From Streptococcus urinalis 2285-97 (lineage in GTDB: Bacteria; Bacillota; Bacilli; Lactobacillales; Streptococcaceae), in assembly GCF_000188055.2 (NCBI RefSeq), contig NZ_AEUZ02000001.1:1-64000 (forward strand): a stretch of DNA of 64,000 nt. The letters are read 5' to 3'. The stretch's first letter is position 1. Each line of letters begins with the position of its first letter. This document shows positions 50,122 to 61,005 of this stretch, in pieces. Below the pieces are notes generated by a model. That model did not search any database. It was given only the letters and a program-made list of their open reading frames with translations, and had not been told where the DNA came from. The position numbers were made by a program, and so were the translations under genes.

Positions 50122-50805
50122 ATGTTATTTAAAAAATTAAAAGAAATAAACTTCAAATCAAGTTATATTAGCTTTGGTTTACTTGCAACACTTATTGCAG
50201 TAATTGCAGTTGTTTTTGCTTTTTCAAGTAAAAGTGTAACAACAGAATCATTTTCTAATAAAACAGATAAAAAAGTTACTAAAGTTACAAAAAAATCAGC
50301 AGCTTCAACAATTTCAGCTGTAAAGGTAAGTTCAACAGCAAGTTCTACTTCAACTTCAACTAGTTCAACTTCTTCAAGTCAACCAACTTTATCAAGTGAA
50401 GTTGAGGCTACATCTGAAAATCAAGAAGTTGTCGCTTCTACTGAACAAACTCAACCAGTAGCTACTGAAACTGTTGCTACGACACAACAAAATTATACAA
50501 ATACTCAAGTCGCTACAACAAATACAGCTTCTAATGGTGTTGTCTTATCAAATGGTAATACAGCTGGTCGAGTTGGTAGTTCTGCCGCAGCTCAAATGGC
50601 TGCTGCTACTGGTGTTTCTCAAGCAACTTGGGAACAAATTATCGCTCGTGAATCAAATGGTAATCCAAATGCTGCAAATGCTTCTGGTGCTTCAGGTCTT
50701 TTCCAAACAATGCCAGGTTGGGGTTCAACAGCAACAGTTCAAGATCAAATTAATGCCGCTGTTAAAGCTTACAATGCTCAAGGTTTATCAGCTTGGGGTT
50801 ATTAA
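50122..50805 (+). CDS. Secreted transglycosylase-like protein (IsaA/SceD type C-terminus)
   Basis: A 227-residue exported protein: N-terminal signal/anchor (about 16-37), Ser/Thr-rich spacer (about 40-125) and a compact C-terminal domain with [29 protein letters not shown] and a terminal AWGY. This resembles the lytic-transglycosylase-like ends of staphylococcal IsaA and SceD, with the Glu of ARESNG in the catalytic position. It probably acts on peptidoglycan during growth. Single gene with its own terminator. Confidence 0.85.
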   Translation: MLFKKLKEINFKSSYISFGLLATLIAVIAVVFAFSSKSVTTESFSNKTDKKVTKVTKKSAASTISAVKVSSTASSTSTSTSSTSSSQPTLSSEVEATSENQEVVASTEQTQPVATETVATTQQNYTNTQVATTNTASNGVVLSNGNTAGRVGSSAAAQMAAATGVSQATWEQIIARESNGNPNAANASGASGLFQTMPGWGSTATVQDQINAAVKAYNAQGLSAWGY

Positions 50806-50810
50806 AATAA

Positions 50811-50840
50811 AAAAAGCTTGATTAATAAATCAGGCTTTTT
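50811..50840. terminator. Bidirectional terminator between the transglycosylase-like and HAD genes
   Basis: AAAAAGCTTGATT and AATCAGGCTTTTT pair with one G-U, between convergent genes, with A and T flanks. Confidence 0.85.
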
Positions 50841-51454
50841 TCTATGTCTTTCGGATGATGACAAATTTTCTCAGCTCCAGCATTTAAAAGGTCTGTTTGG
50901 GAACCAAATCCCCATGTAACTCCTATTGTATGAATATTGGCATCATTGCCTCCAATCATATCAAATTTAGTATCTCCAATTATTACTGTACTTTCTTTTT
51001 TTAATTGATTTTCTTCTAAACAAGCATTTATAACATCAACTTTGTGAAATCGATTATTAATAGACCCATAGATACCATCAAAATAATCAGCAATTTGTAA
51101 ATTTTCCAACATTTGATATGCCATTGGTTGAAATTTACTTGTTGTCACATATAGTGAATAACCTTTCATTGATAATTCACGAAGACTTGTTTTAACACCT
51201 TCATAAAGTGAAACTTGATGCACACCACTTTTTTTATAATTATCACGAAAAGCCAAAATAGCATCATCAAGGTCTTTACTTTCTGTGAAGTAATTTTGAA
51301 ATGTTGTTTCTAATGGAGGACCGATATAAGTTCTGATAATTTCTATTGATGGTTGAGGATAAGAAAGTGAATTAAATGCATATTGAAAGGATTCAATAAT
51401 TCCCTTACTGGAATCTACCAACGTACCATCAAGATCAAATAATATATTTTTCAT
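50822..51454 (-). CDS. HAD-family phosphatase (PGP/beta-phosphoglucomutase-like)
   Basis: A 210-residue HAD hydrolase with motif I DLDGTL (6-11), motif II VTTSKF, motif III Lys in the NRFHK region and motif IV GDTKFDMIGG. Helical cap between motifs I and II (subclass C1), like phosphoglycolate phosphatases. Substrate is unknown. It follows sdaAA by 11 bp on the same strand, so it may be cotranscribed with serine dehydratase. Confidence 0.9.
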   Translation of the reverse strand: MKNILFDLDGTLVDSSKGIIESFQYAFNSLSYPQPSIEIIRTYIGPPLETTFQNYFTESKDLDDAILAFRDNYKKSGVHQVSLYEGVKTSLRELSMKGYSLYVTTSKFQPMAYQMLENLQIADYFDGIYGSINNRFHKVDVINACLEENQLKKESTVIIGDTKFDMIGGNDANIHTIGVTWGFGSQTDLLNAGAEKICHHPKDIEKSLIY

Positions 51455-51465
51455 AAATTACTAAA

Positions 51466-52338
51466 TTATTCTCCAAAGATTTGTTTACTTAATTGACGAC
51501 CTGTTGGAGTTGCAGCTAGTCCACCTTCTGCAGTTTCACGGAATACCGTTGGTAAAGCAGAACCTACTTGATACATTGCGTCAATAACTTCGTCAACTGG
51601 TATTTGAGATAATATACCTGATAAGGCCATGTCAGCAGCTATCATTGCAAAACTAGATCCTAAAGCATTTCTTTTAACACATGGTACTTCTACTAAACCT
51701 GCAACAGGATCACAGATTAGACCAAGCATATTTTTAATTACAAAAGCGACAGCTTGACTTGCTTGAAATGCTGTACCACCTGCTGCCATTACTAAAGCAG
51801 CAGCACTCATAGCTGATGCAGATCCAACCTCTGCTTGACAACCACCTTCAGCACCAGAAATAGAAGCATTATTTCCAATGACTAAACCGAAGGCACCAGC
51901 TGTAAAGAGAAAATTTAACTGTTCTTCTTCTGTTAGATTTAATTTTTCAATAGCAGTTGACAAGACGGCAGGAAGACAACCAGCACTTCCTGCTGTTGGA
52001 GTAGCACAAACAAGTCCCATTTTTGCATTTAATTCATTTACAGCCATTGCATTTCTAACAGCAGTTAGAATGGTAGTATCAGATAGAGTGTTACCTTTTT
52101 TTATATAATTATCCATCTTGACAGCATCACCACCAGTTAATCCACTAATAGATTTTTCAGTTGACAATCCGTTGACAACAGATTGTTTCATTACTTCTAA
52201 ATTTCGAGACATAATAAAAATAATTTCTTCTCTAGATCGCCCTGTCATTTCAATTTCAGTTGCAATCATTAATTCAGAAATACTTCCATTATGAAATTGT
52301 TCAGCTTGTTCTACAAGTTCTTTAACAGAATAAAACAT
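51466..52338 (-). CDS. sdaAA: L-serine dehydratase, alpha (iron-sulfur) subunit
   Basis: With the beta subunit it deaminates L-serine to pyruvate and ammonia. The 290-residue protein has the Cys residues expected to hold the [4Fe-4S] cluster and the active site: CATPTAGSAGCLP (about 110-122), GGCQAEVGSASAM (about 165) and CDPVAGLVEVPC (about 207-218). The bacterial Gram-positive type is split into two genes, as here. It starts 11 bp after sdaAB ends. Confidence 0.94.
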   Translation of the reverse strand: MFYSVKELVEQAEQFHNGSISELMIATEIEMTGRSREEIIFIMSRNLEVMKQSVVNGLSTEKSISGLTGGDAVKMDNYIKKGNTLSDTTILTAVRNAMAVNELNAKMGLVCATPTAGSAGCLPAVLSTAIEKLNLTEEEQLNFLFTAGAFGLVIGNNASISGAEGGCQAEVGSASAMSAAALVMAAGGTAFQASQAVAFVIKNMLGLICDPVAGLVEVPCVKRNALGSSFAMIAADMALSGILSQIPVDEVIDAMYQVGSALPTVFRETAEGGLAATPTGRQLSKQIFGE

Positions 52339-52349
52339 CTTATTCCTTT

Positions 52350-53021
52350 CTAATCAAAAAAATTAACATTATGTAAATAAGGAATTTTTGAAATTTGATT
52401 GACAGCATCTTGACAGTCTCTAGAATCAATTTCAATAATCATAATTGCTTTTTCACCAGCACTTTCTCTGGTAACATTCATTTGTGCGATATTAATATTA
52501 TTATCTTGAAGAATATCTGTTACTTTTGCAATCATGCCAGGAATATCTTGGTGAACAATGATTAAGGTTGGGGTATTCATACTTAATGAAATTGAAAAAC
52601 CATTTAACTCTGTAACTTGAATATTACCACCACCAATAGATACACCAGTAATACTCATTGTCTTTTCACCTTTTTTGACAGTGATTTTAGCAGTATTTGG
52701 ATGTGGTGCATTACTATCTTTTAAGACATCCCAATAAATTCTGATTCCTCTTTGATGAGCAATTTCTAGGGCATTTTTAATTTCAGGATTATCAGTATCC
52801 ATACCCATTATGCCTGCTACGAGAGCTTTATCAGTACCATGACCACGATAGGTTTTTGCAAAAGAATTGTATAAACTGAAAGTAACTTCTTCTGGAACTT
52901 CTCCAAAAATAGAGTGTACTACCTTACCAATTCTAACAGCACCTGCAGTGTGACTACTTGAGGGACCTATCATAACTGGCCCAATAATATCAAAAACTGA
53001 TTGAAATTTGAGTGTGTTCAT
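52350..53021 (-). CDS. sdaAB: L-serine dehydratase, beta subunit
   Basis: A 223-residue subunit with the N-terminal SDH-beta domain (IGPSSSHTAGAVRIG at about 16-30) and a C-terminal ACT domain (about 145-220) that could sense serine. ATG 53021 follows GGAGAAAGAT directly; an upstream in-frame GTG overlaps that ribosome site. First gene of sdaAB-sdaAA-(HAD), divergent from mnmA. Confidence 0.94.
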   Translation of the reverse strand: MNTLKFQSVFDIIGPVMIGPSSSHTAGAVRIGKVVHSIFGEVPEEVTFSLYNSFAKTYRGHGTDKALVAGIMGMDTDNPEIKNALEIAHQRGIRIYWDVLKDSNAPHPNTAKITVKKGEKTMSITGVSIGGGNIQVTELNGFSISLSMNTPTLIIVHQDIPGMIAKVTDILQDNNINIAQMNVTRESAGEKAIMIIEIDSRDCQDAVNQISKIPYLHNVNFFD

Positions 53022-53099
53022 ATCTTTCTCCACTATCGTATTATGGTTTCATTATAACAAAAAAATATTAAACTTTGCGAGTATTTAAGAGATTAGTTC

Positions 53100-53128
53100 T
53101 TGGCATTAAATTAGATTATTGCTATAAT
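53100..53128 (+). promoter_or_regulatory. mnmA promoter
   Basis: TTGGCA (53100-53105), 17-bp spacer, TATAAT (53123-53128) with upstream TG, a near-ideal promoter. It yields a leader of about 130 nt carrying the direct repeats. Confidence 0.82.
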
Positions 53129-53154
53129 AATCTGTGCGCCATTAGGCGTCTTCG

Positions 53155-53212
53155 AAATCGACCTTCAAATCGACTTTTGAAAATATGAAAATCGACCTTC
53201 AAATCGACTTTT
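53155..53212 (+). repeat. Two 24-bp direct repeats in the mnmA leader
   Basis: Copies at 53155-53178 and 53189-53212 are identical over 24 bp with a 34-bp period. Each contains AAATCGAC twice, so that octamer occurs four times. They lie inside the transcribed leader between promoter and ribosome site. Further downstream ACAAAAATA/TATTTTTGT (53221-53240) can form a hairpin. Function unknown. Confidence 0.9.
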
Positions 53213-53246
53213 CTAATTGAACAAAAATATCTATTTTTGTATCTAA

Positions 53247-54389
<1,143 letters not shown>

Positions 54390-54529
54390 TTTTTAAAATT
54401 TACAGTAGTGTCAACTTATAAATTATAGGTACTTATAATCGTCAATTAAGGGTAATTTTTGAATTAAAGGTTTACAAAGAACTTTACTTTAATTTACAGA
54501 GTTGTAAAATGAAATAAAATTTATTATTG
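54390..54529 (+). other. mnmA-mnmG intergenic region with TTTACA/TGTAAA dyad
   Basis: This A/T-rich gap shows no gene. TTTACA (54493-54498) and TGTAAA (54503-54508) form an exact dyad around GAGT, 22 bp before the mnmG -35, and could be an operator. No terminator behind mnmA is evident. Confidence 0.4.
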
Positions 54530-54557
54530 TTGACTTTTAGTTACAGTTTGCTAAAAT
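54530..54557 (+). promoter_or_regulatory. mnmG promoter
   Basis: TTGACT (54530-54535), 16-bp spacer, TAAAAT (54552-54557), about 107 bp before the mnmG start. Confidence 0.65.
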
Positions 54558-54588
54558 AAAAAGTAATAAAACTATGAAATAACTATGA

Positions 54589-54644
54589 TGGTCAAAGCTC
54601 ATAGAAACTGTTCCAAAAGGTTACAGTTTCTTTAGCTTTGTCCA
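54589..54644 (+). promoter_or_regulatory. Long two-part hairpin in the mnmG leader
   Basis: TGGTCAAAGCT (54589-54599) pairs with AGCTTTGTCCA (54634-54644) with one mismatch. Inside, AGAAACTGT (54603-54611) pairs exactly with ACAGTTTCT (54623-54631). The structure ends just before ATTTTTATAT and 19 nt before the start codon, so it could act as an attenuator or control ribosome access. Confidence 0.72.
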
Positions 54645-54663
54645 TTTTTATATGGAGAAAAAA

Positions 54664-56559
54664 ATGTCACATACATTTACAGAAGATTACGATGTTATCG
54701 TCATTGGTGCTGGACATGCTGGTGTCGAAGCAAGTTTAGCTGCCAGTCGAATGGGATGTAAAACCTTATTAGCTACAATTAATCTTGATATGTTGGCTTT
54801 TATGCCTTGTAATCCTTCTATTGGTGGTTCTGCAAAAGGTATTGTTGTTAGAGAAATTGATGCTCTTGGTGGAGAAATGGGTAAAAATATTGATAAAACC
54901 TATATCCAAATGAAGATGCTTAACACTGGTAAAGGACCTGCTGTTAGAGCGTTAAGGGCGCAAGCTGACAAGGCTCTTTATTCAAGAGAAATGAAAAAAA
55001 CGGTTGAAAACCAAGAAAATTTAACATTAAGACAATCAATGATTGATGATATTTTGGTCGAAGATGGGAAAGTAATTGGTGTTTTAACTGCTACAGGTCA
55101 AAAATTCTCAGCTAAAGCCATTATTGTAACTACAGGGACAGCATTGAGAGGAGAAATTATTTTAGGTGAATTAAAATATTCATCCGGACCAAATAATAGT
55201 TTAGCCTCTGTTACTTTAGCAGATAACCTAAAAAAATTAGGTTTAGAAATTGGTCGCTTCAAAACTGGAACACCTCCACGTGTAAAAGCTTCTTCTATTG
55301 ATTATACCCTTACAGAAATTCAGCCTGGAGATGAAAAGCCAAACCATTTTTCATTTTTATCTAAAGATGAAGATTATTTAAAAGACCAAATCCCATGTTG
55401 GCTTACTTATACAAATGCTAATAGTCATGATATTATCAATAAAAACTTATATCGTGCACCAATGTTTTCAGGTATAGTAAAAGGTGTAGGTCCACGATAC
55501 TGTCCATCTATTGAAGATAAAATAGTGAGATTTGCTGATAAAGAAAGACATCAACTCTTTTTAGAGCCAGAAGGTAGGGACACTGAAGAAGTTTATGTGC
55601 AAGGTTTATCAACCAGTCTCCCTGAAGATGTACAAAAAGATTTATTACATTCTATAAAAGGTCTTGAAAAAGCTGAAATGATGCGTACAGGATATGCTAT
55701 TGAATATGATATTGTTTTACCACATCAATTGAGAGCAACTTTAGAAACAAAAGTTATTTCTGGACTTTTTACAGCAGGTCAAACAAACGGAACTTCTGGT
55801 TATGAAGAAGCAGCTGGTCAAGGTATTGTGGCTGGTATTAACGCAGCATTAAAGGTTCAAGGAAAACCTGAACTCATTTTAAAACGAAGTGATGCTTATA
55901 TTGGGGTAATGATTGATGACTTGGTAACAAAAGGAACTTTAGAACCATATCGTCTTTTAACTTCACGCGCAGAATATCGTCTTATTTTGAGACATGATAA
56001 TGCTGATATGAGACTTACAGAGATTGGACGTCAAGTTGGTTTAGTTGATGATGAAAGATACTCAACCTATCAAATTAAAAAGAATAAATTTGATAATGAA
56101 ATGAGCCGCCTTGAAAAAATAAAAATAAAACCTGTTAAAGAAACTAATGAAAAAGTGAAAGCATTGGGATTTAAAGCTTTAACAGATGCTATGACTGCTA
56201 AAGAATTCATGAGAAGACCTGAAGTTAATTATGAAGCCATAACACATTTTATTGGTCCAGCAGCCGAATATTTAGATACTAAAATCATCGATTTGTTAGA
56301 AACTGAGATTAAGTATGAAGGCTATATTAATAAAGCTTTAGATCAAGTTGCTAAAATGAAACGTATGGAAGAAAAACGGATACCATCTAATATTGATTGG
56401 GATGCAATTGATTCCATTGCAACTGAAGCCCGTCAAAAATTTAAAAAAATAAATCCTGAAACGATTGGACAAGCTAGTCGAATCTCTGGTGTCAATCCAG
56501 CTGATATTAGTATTTTAATGGTCTATCTAGAGGGCAATAATAAGGCTAGAAAAAAGTAA
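54664..56559 (+). CDS. mnmG: tRNA uridine-34 carboxymethylaminomethyl modification enzyme MnmG (GidA)
   Basis: FAD-dependent partner of MnmE that builds cmnm5U34. The 631-residue protein has the dinucleotide motif [11 protein letters not shown] (about 13-23), the conserved [12 protein letters not shown] and [11 protein letters not shown] (catalytic Cys region), and the helical C-terminal domain that contacts MnmE. ATG 54664 is spaced six bases from GGAG; the ATG 54652 upstream overlaps it. Normal length. Confidence 0.97.
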   Translation: MSHTFTEDYDVIVIGAGHAGVEASLAASRMGCKTLLATINLDMLAFMPCNPSIGGSAKGIVVREIDALGGEMGKNIDKTYIQMKMLNTGKGPAVRALRAQADKALYSREMKKTVENQENLTLRQSMIDDILVEDGKVIGVLTATGQKFSAKAIIVTTGTALRGEIILGELKYSSGPNNSLASVTLADNLKKLGLEIGRFKTGTPPRVKASSIDYTLTEIQPGDEKPNHFSFLSKDEDYLKDQIPCWLTYTNANSHDIINKNLYRAPMFSGIVKGVGPRYCPSIEDKIVRFADKERHQLFLEPEGRDTEEVYVQGLSTSLPEDVQKDLLHSIKGLEKAEMMRTGYAIEYDIVLPHQLRATLETKVISGLFTAGQTNGTSGYEEAAGQGIVAGINAALKVQGKPELILKRSDAYIGVMIDDLVTKGTLEPYRLLTSRAEYRLILRHDNADMRLTEIGRQVGLVDDERYSTYQIKKNKFDNEMSRLEKIKIKPVKETNEKVKALGFKALTDAMTAKEFMRRPEVNYEAITHFIGPAAEYLDTKIIDLLETEIKYEGYINKALDQVAKMKRMEEKRIPSNIDWDAIDSIATEARQKFKKINPETIGQASRISGVNPADISILMVYLEGNNKARKK

Positions 56560-56583
56560 TGAAATTGTAACTTTGAAGGTGAT

Positions 56584-56611
56584 AACAGCTCTATATTTTT
56601 AGGGCTGTTTT
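56584..56611 (+). terminator. mnmG terminator
   Basis: AACAGCTCTA and TAGGGCTGTT form a 10-bp stem with one G-U and a 6-base T-rich loop. The short T-run after it makes it moderate strength. Confidence 0.7.
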
Positions 56612-56612
56612 A

Positions 56613-56621
56613 TGGTATAAT
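56613..56621 (+). promoter_or_regulatory. gdpP extended -10 promoter
   Basis: TGGTATAAT is a perfect extended -10, 22 bp before the gdpP start, immediately behind the mnmG terminator. Confidence 0.65.
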
Positions 56622-56642
56622 AATGGCTTAAGAGGTTATTAA

Positions 56643-58616
56643 ATGAAAAAATTTCGTTTTGCAACAATCCATCTGATTATGATGGGGATGATATTATTTG
56701 GCTTATTAGCCATTTGTATAAAAGTTGTTCATTCAAATACATTACTTTTAGGTTTAATTTTTCTGGTCTTATTATTTGTTATTGGACTACTATGGTATCA
56801 AAAACAAACTTATGAACTTTCAGAATTGGAACAAATTGAGATTCTTAATGATCAGACTGAAGTCAGTTTAAAAAATTTATTAGATAAAATGCCAGTGGGT
56901 GTGATTCAGTTTGACCAAGAAACTCAAGATATTGAATGGTTCAATCCATATGCTGAATTGATTTTTACAACTGAATCTGGTGATTTTAACTCAGAATTAG
57001 TACAAGAGATCATTGATTCAAAGTGTAAGGGAGAAGCCAGCCCTAGCTTTCAAATTTCTGGAAATAAATACTCTTCTTACGTTGATATCAATGCAGGTAT
57101 TTTCTATTTCTTTGATGTCTTTGTAGGAAATCGTGAAATTATTGATAATAATATGTTGAGACCTGTCATTGTAATTATTTCAATTGATAACTATGATGAC
57201 GTTATTGATAATTATTCTGATACAGATGTTTCACAAATTAATGGTTTTATTGCCAATTTTATTTCAGATTTTGCTAGTGCTAGATCTATCTTTTATCGAC
57301 GCGTAAGTACAGATCGCTTTTACTTTTTTACTGACTATCATATTTTAAAAGAATTAATGGATTCAAAATTTGATATTGTTGAAACATTTAGAAATGAATC
57401 TCAAGAAAAACAATTTCCTTTAACCTTAAGTATGGGTATTTCATTTGGTAACAAAAATCATTTACAAATCGGAAAAGTTGCTCTGGAAAACCTCAATATA
57501 GCCTCAGTACGTGGTGGAGATCAAATTGTTGTCAGAGAAAATGATGATAATAAAAAACCTCTTTACTTTGGTGGTTGTTCTGTATCAACAGTAAAACGGT
57601 CTAGAACAAGAACCAGAGCTATGATGTCAGCAATATCAGACCGTATTAAGATGGTTGATAAAGTTTTTATTGTTGGACATCGTAATATCGACATGGATGC
57701 TTTAGGTTCAGCGGTGGGAATGCAATTTTTCTCAAGTAATGTTATAGAACAAAGTTATGTCGTCTATAATCCTGAAGACATGAATCCAGATATCGAACGG
57801 GCTATTGATAGTATTCAAAAAGATGGAAAAACAAGACTTATAAGTGTTGCACAAGCTATGGGTATGGTAACATCACAATCTTTATTAGTAATGGTTGACC
57901 ATTCAAAAATATCATTAACTCTCTCAGAAGAGTTTTACAGATTGTTTACTGATGTTGTTATTGTTGACCATCATCGTAGAGATAATGATTTTCCAGAAAA
58001 TGCTGTATTATCATTCATTGAAAGTGGAGCAAGTAGTGCAGCTGAATTAGTCACTGAACTTATTCAATTTCAAAATGCAAAAACGAAATTAAGTAAAATT
58101 CAAGCCAGTGTAGTTATGGCTGGTATAATGTTGGATACAAAGAATTTTTCAACACGAGTAACAAGTAGAACTTTTGATGTTGCTAGTTATCTTAGATCAC
58201 TTGGAAGTGATAGTGTCGAAATTCAGACAATTTCAGCAATTGATTTTGATGAGTATAGACAAGTTAATGAGTTGATTTTAAGAGGAAATCGTTTAACGAA
58301 AGACATTATTGTTGCCTCAGGTGATAATGAGATAATTTACACCAAAGTTATGGCTAGTAAAGCTGCTGATACCATGTTGTCAATGGCAGGTATCGAAGCT
58401 ACATTTGTAATTGCCAGAATATCTGAACATAAAATCGCTATTTCAGCTCGAAGTCGTAGTAAAATAAATGTACAACGTATTATGGAAAAAATGGGAGGTG
58501 GCGGTCATTTCAATTTGGCAGCTTGTCAATTGGAAGACATAACCGCAGGTCAAGCAAAAGATTTACTCATTTCTACAATTGAAAATACTATGAAAGAAAC
58601 AATGGAGGATGAATAA
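56643..58616 (+). CDS. gdpP: Cyclic-di-AMP phosphodiesterase GdpP
   Basis: Hydrolyses c-di-AMP and so affects potassium, osmotic and wall homeostasis. The 657-residue protein has two N-terminal membrane helices (about 8-50), a PAS-like domain (about 80-170), a degenerate GGDEF domain (about 170-300) and the DHH/DHHA1 catalytic unit with [11 protein letters not shown] (about 344-354), VDHHRRD (about 440) and [10 protein letters not shown]. The stop codon overlaps the rplI start (TAATG), the conserved gdpP-rplI-dnaB arrangement. Confidence 0.97.
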   Translation: MKKFRFATIHLIMMGMILFGLLAICIKVVHSNTLLLGLIFLVLLFVIGLLWYQKQTYELSELEQIEILNDQTEVSLKNLLDKMPVGVIQFDQETQDIEWFNPYAELIFTTESGDFNSELVQEIIDSKCKGEASPSFQISGNKYSSYVDINAGIFYFFDVFVGNREIIDNNMLRPVIVIISIDNYDDVIDNYSDTDVSQINGFIANFISDFASARSIFYRRVSTDRFYFFTDYHILKELMDSKFDIVETFRNESQEKQFPLTLSMGISFGNKNHLQIGKVALENLNIASVRGGDQIVVRENDDNKKPLYFGGCSVSTVKRSRTRTRAMMSAISDRIKMVDKVFIVGHRNIDMDALGSAVGMQFFSSNVIEQSYVVYNPEDMNPDIERAIDSIQKDGKTRLISVAQAMGMVTSQSLLVMVDHSKISLTLSEEFYRLFTDVVIVDHHRRDNDFPENAVLSFIESGASSAAELVTELIQFQNAKTKLSKIQASVVMAGIMLDTKNFSTRVTSRTFDVASYLRSLGSDSVEIQTISAIDFDEYRQVNELILRGNRLTKDIIVASGDNEIIYTKVMASKAADTMLSMAGIEATFVIARISEHKIAISARSRSKINVQRIMEKMGGGGHFNLAACQLEDITAGQAKDLLISTIENTMKETMEDE

Positions 58617-59068
58617 TGAAAGTTATCTTTTTAACAGATGTAAAAGGTAAAGGAAAAAAAGGTGAAATAAAAGAAGTCCCAACTGGTTACGCTCAAAACT
58701 TTTTATTAAAAAAGAAACTTGCTAAAGAAGCAACATCTCAAGCAATTGGTGAGTTAAAAGGAAAACAAAAATCAGAAGAAAAAGCACAAGCAGAACTTTT
58801 ATCTGAAGCAAAAACAACAAAAGCACTTCTTGAAAAAGAAGAAACTAGAGTTCAATTTAGTGAAAAAGTTGGACCAGATGGTCGTACCTTTGGTTCTATT
58901 ACGGCTAAGAAAATTGCTGAAGAGTTACAATCTCAATATGAAATAAAGATTGATAAACGTCATATTGAGTTAGATCATCCTATTAGAGCAATTGGAAAGA
59001 TTGAAGTTCCTGTCAAATTACATAAAGAAGTTACAGGACAAATAAAAATTCAAGTTAACGAAGCATAA
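58616..59068 (+). CDS. rplI: 50S ribosomal protein L9
   Basis: Binds 23S rRNA near the L1 stalk and helps keep frame. The 150-residue protein starts [20 protein letters not shown], the typical L9 N-terminal domain, followed by the long connecting helix (about 42-75) and the C-terminal domain. Coupled to gdpP by a 1-bp overlap and followed by dnaB. Confidence 0.97.
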   Translation: MKVIFLTDVKGKGKKGEIKEVPTGYAQNFLLKKKLAKEATSQAIGELKGKQKSEEKAQAELLSEAKTTKALLEKEETRVQFSEKVGPDGRTFGSITAKKIAEELQSQYEIKIDKRHIELDHPIRAIGKIEVPVKLHKEVTGQIKIQVNEA

Positions 59069-59094
59069 AATTTTTTGTAGAGGAGGTGTTAGAT

Positions 59095-60441
59095 TTGCCT
59101 GAAGTTTCAGAATTAAGGGTTCAACCACAGGACTTACTTGCAGAACAGTCGGTCCTAGGTTCAATCTTTATAGCACCTGATAAATTAATCACTGTTCGTG
59201 AATTTATTAGTCCTGAAGACTTTTATAAGTATTCGCATAAGGTTATTTTTAAGGCAATGATAACCCTCAGTGATCGTAATGATGCTATTGATGCAACAAC
59301 AGTTAGAACAATTTTAGATGATCAAGGTGATTTACAAAATATTGGTGGACTATCTTATATTGTAGAATTGGTAAATAGTGTACCAACAAGTGCTAATGCT
59401 GAGTACTATGCTAAAATAGTTGCTGAAAAAGCAATGTTGAGAAATATCATTTCTAGATTGACAGATACTGTAAACCAAGCTTATGATGGTTCATTTGAGT
59501 CAGAAGATATTATTGCCAATGCAGAAAAAGCCTTAGTTGATATAAATGAACATAGCAATCGAAATGGTTTTCGAAAAATTTCGGATGTTTTAAAAGTCAA
59601 TTATGAAAATTTAGAAGCAAGATCACAGCAAACTTCTGATGTGACAGGATTACCTACTGGTTTTCGTGATCTTGACAAGATTACAACAGGTTTACACCCT
59701 GATCAATTAGTTATTTTAGCAGCTAGACCCGCTGTTGGTAAAACTGCATTCGTTTTAAACATTGCACAAAATGTTGGAACAAAGCAAAAACGACCTGTAG
59801 CTATTTTTTCACTTGAAATGGGAGCAGAAAGTTTAGTTGATCGTATGTTGGCTGCTGAAGGCATGGTAGATTCACATAGCCTAAGAACAGGACAACTAAC
59901 GGATCAAGATTGGAATAATGTTACTATTGCACAAGGAGCTCTTGCTGAGGCACCAATTTATATAGATGACACACCAGGTATCAAAATTACTGAAATTAGA
60001 GCAAGAGCTCGTAAGTTATCTCAAGAAGTAGAAGGTGGATTAGGCTTGATTGTCATTGACTATTTACAGTTGATAACAGGAACAAGACCTGAAAATAGGC
60101 AACAAGAAGTTTCAGATATATCGAGACAGTTGAAAATTTTAGCTAAAGAATTAAAAGTACCTGTTATAGCTTTAAGCCAACTTTCACGTGGGGTTGAACA
60201 AAGGCAAGATAAAAGACCAGTCTTATCTGATATTCGTGAATCTGGATCAATCGAACAAGATGCTGATATTGTTGCCTTTCTTTATAGAGATGACTATTAT
60301 CGAAAAGAAGGTGAAGAAGCAGAAGACACTATTGAAGTTATCCTAGAAAAAAATCGTGCTGGTGCTCGTGGTACAGTTAAACTAATGTTTCAAAAAGAGT
60401 ATAATAAATTTTCAACGATTGCACAGTTTGAAGAAAGATAG
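59095..60441 (+). CDS. dnaB: Replicative DNA helicase DnaB
   Basis: Hexameric fork helicase (called DnaC in Bacillus). The 448-residue protein has the N-terminal primase-binding domain (about 8-110), a linker helix and the RecA-like domain with Walker A AARPAVGKTA (about 212-221), Walker B LIVIDYLQL and SRQLKILAKEL. The likely start is TTG 59095, eight bases after GAGGAGG; the in-frame GTG at 59086 overlaps that ribosome site. It gives the common MPEV start. Confidence 0.96.
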   Translation: MPEVSELRVQPQDLLAEQSVLGSIFIAPDKLITVREFISPEDFYKYSHKVIFKAMITLSDRNDAIDATTVRTILDDQGDLQNIGGLSYIVELVNSVPTSANAEYYAKIVAEKAMLRNIISRLTDTVNQAYDGSFESEDIIANAEKALVDINEHSNRNGFRKISDVLKVNYENLEARSQQTSDVTGLPTGFRDLDKITTGLHPDQLVILAARPAVGKTAFVLNIAQNVGTKQKRPVAIFSLEMGAESLVDRMLAAEGMVDSHSLRTGQLTDQDWNNVTIAQGALAEAPIYIDDTPGIKITEIRARARKLSQEVEGGLGLIVIDYLQLITGTRPENRQQEVSDISRQLKILAKELKVPVIALSQLSRGVEQRQDKRPVLSDIRESGSIEQDADIVAFLYRDDYYRKEGEEAEDTIEVILEKNRAGARGTVKLMFQKEYNKFSTIAQFEER

Positions 60442-60456
60442 AATTGGAGAATAAAA

Positions 60457-60729
60457 ATGAGTGATGCATTTGCTGATGTCGCAAAAATGAAAAAAATAAA
60501 AGAAGATATTAAGTCTCATGAAGGTAAATTAGTCGAACTAACTTTAGAAAATGGTCGAAAAAGAGAAAAGACGAAGGTTGGTCGTCTCACTGAAGTATAT
60601 CCATCTTTGTTCATTGTTGAGTATAATGAAAGTTCAGATATTCCAGGTGCAATCAATAATTCTTATGTAGAATCTTATACCTATTCAGATATCTTAACTG
60701 AAAAAACCTTAATTCGATATCTAGATTAA
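60457..60729 (+). CDS. veg: Veg family protein
   Basis: A 90-residue protein of the Veg family, with the core HEGKLVELTLENGRKREK and VYPSLFIVEY in an SH3-like beta fold. In Bacillus, Veg stimulates biofilm matrix genes and spore outgrowth; the streptococcal role is not known. It lies 15 bp after dnaB and is followed by a terminator. Confidence 0.9.
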   Translation: MSDAFADVAKMKKIKEDIKSHEGKLVELTLENGRKREKTKVGRLTEVYPSLFIVEYNESSDIPGAINNSYVESYTYSDILTEKTLIRYLD

Positions 60730-60752
60730 AATAGCCTTTGGGCTTTTTTATT
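60729..60752 (+). terminator. veg terminator
   Basis: AATAGCC and GGGCTTTTT around TTT, followed by T-rich sequence, directly after the stop codon. Confidence 0.72.
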
Positions 60753-60821
60753 TACAGTTATTGACACTGTTGTAAAGCAGTATAAAATAGCTTTATTATT
60801 AAAATTTAAATGCTTAAACTC

Positions 60822-60850
60822 TTGTTTCCTCTGTATAGGTATGTTATAAT
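60822..60850 (+). promoter_or_regulatory. rpsD promoter
   Basis: TTGTTT (60822-60827), 17-bp spacer, TATAAT (60845-60850) with upstream TG, making an extended -10 promoter about 155 bp before rpsD. Confidence 0.75.
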
Positions 60851-60859
60851 GAAATTTGT

Positions 60860-60955
60860 GTGAAATAGCAGCAGAAAAATATGAAGCTCGTCAACAGGTG
60901 GTTATCTATTCTAGTAACCTTAGCTGTTTAGGCGAAAGCCACCTGCACGAATCAG
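60860..60955 (+). promoter_or_regulatory. Structured rpsD leader, probable S4 autoregulatory element
   Basis: Within the leader CAGGTGG (about 60895-60901) pairs with CCACCTG (about 60939-60945), extended by TCGT/ACGA, and an internal stem GGTTATC/GTAACC-like element lies between. Firmicute rpsD leaders bind S4 as feedback repressor. I assign this by position and fold only. Confidence 0.6.
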
Positions 60956-61005
60956 AATTTTTTAAAAAGTTATTTCCTCAATTAATTTTAGAGGAGGACA
61001 TTTAA

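Noticed and set aside
53155..53212. Direct repeats before mnmA as a CRISPR remnant
   Set aside because: There are only two units with a 10-bp gap, no spacer of proper length and no cas genes; they lie in a leader behind a strong promoter.
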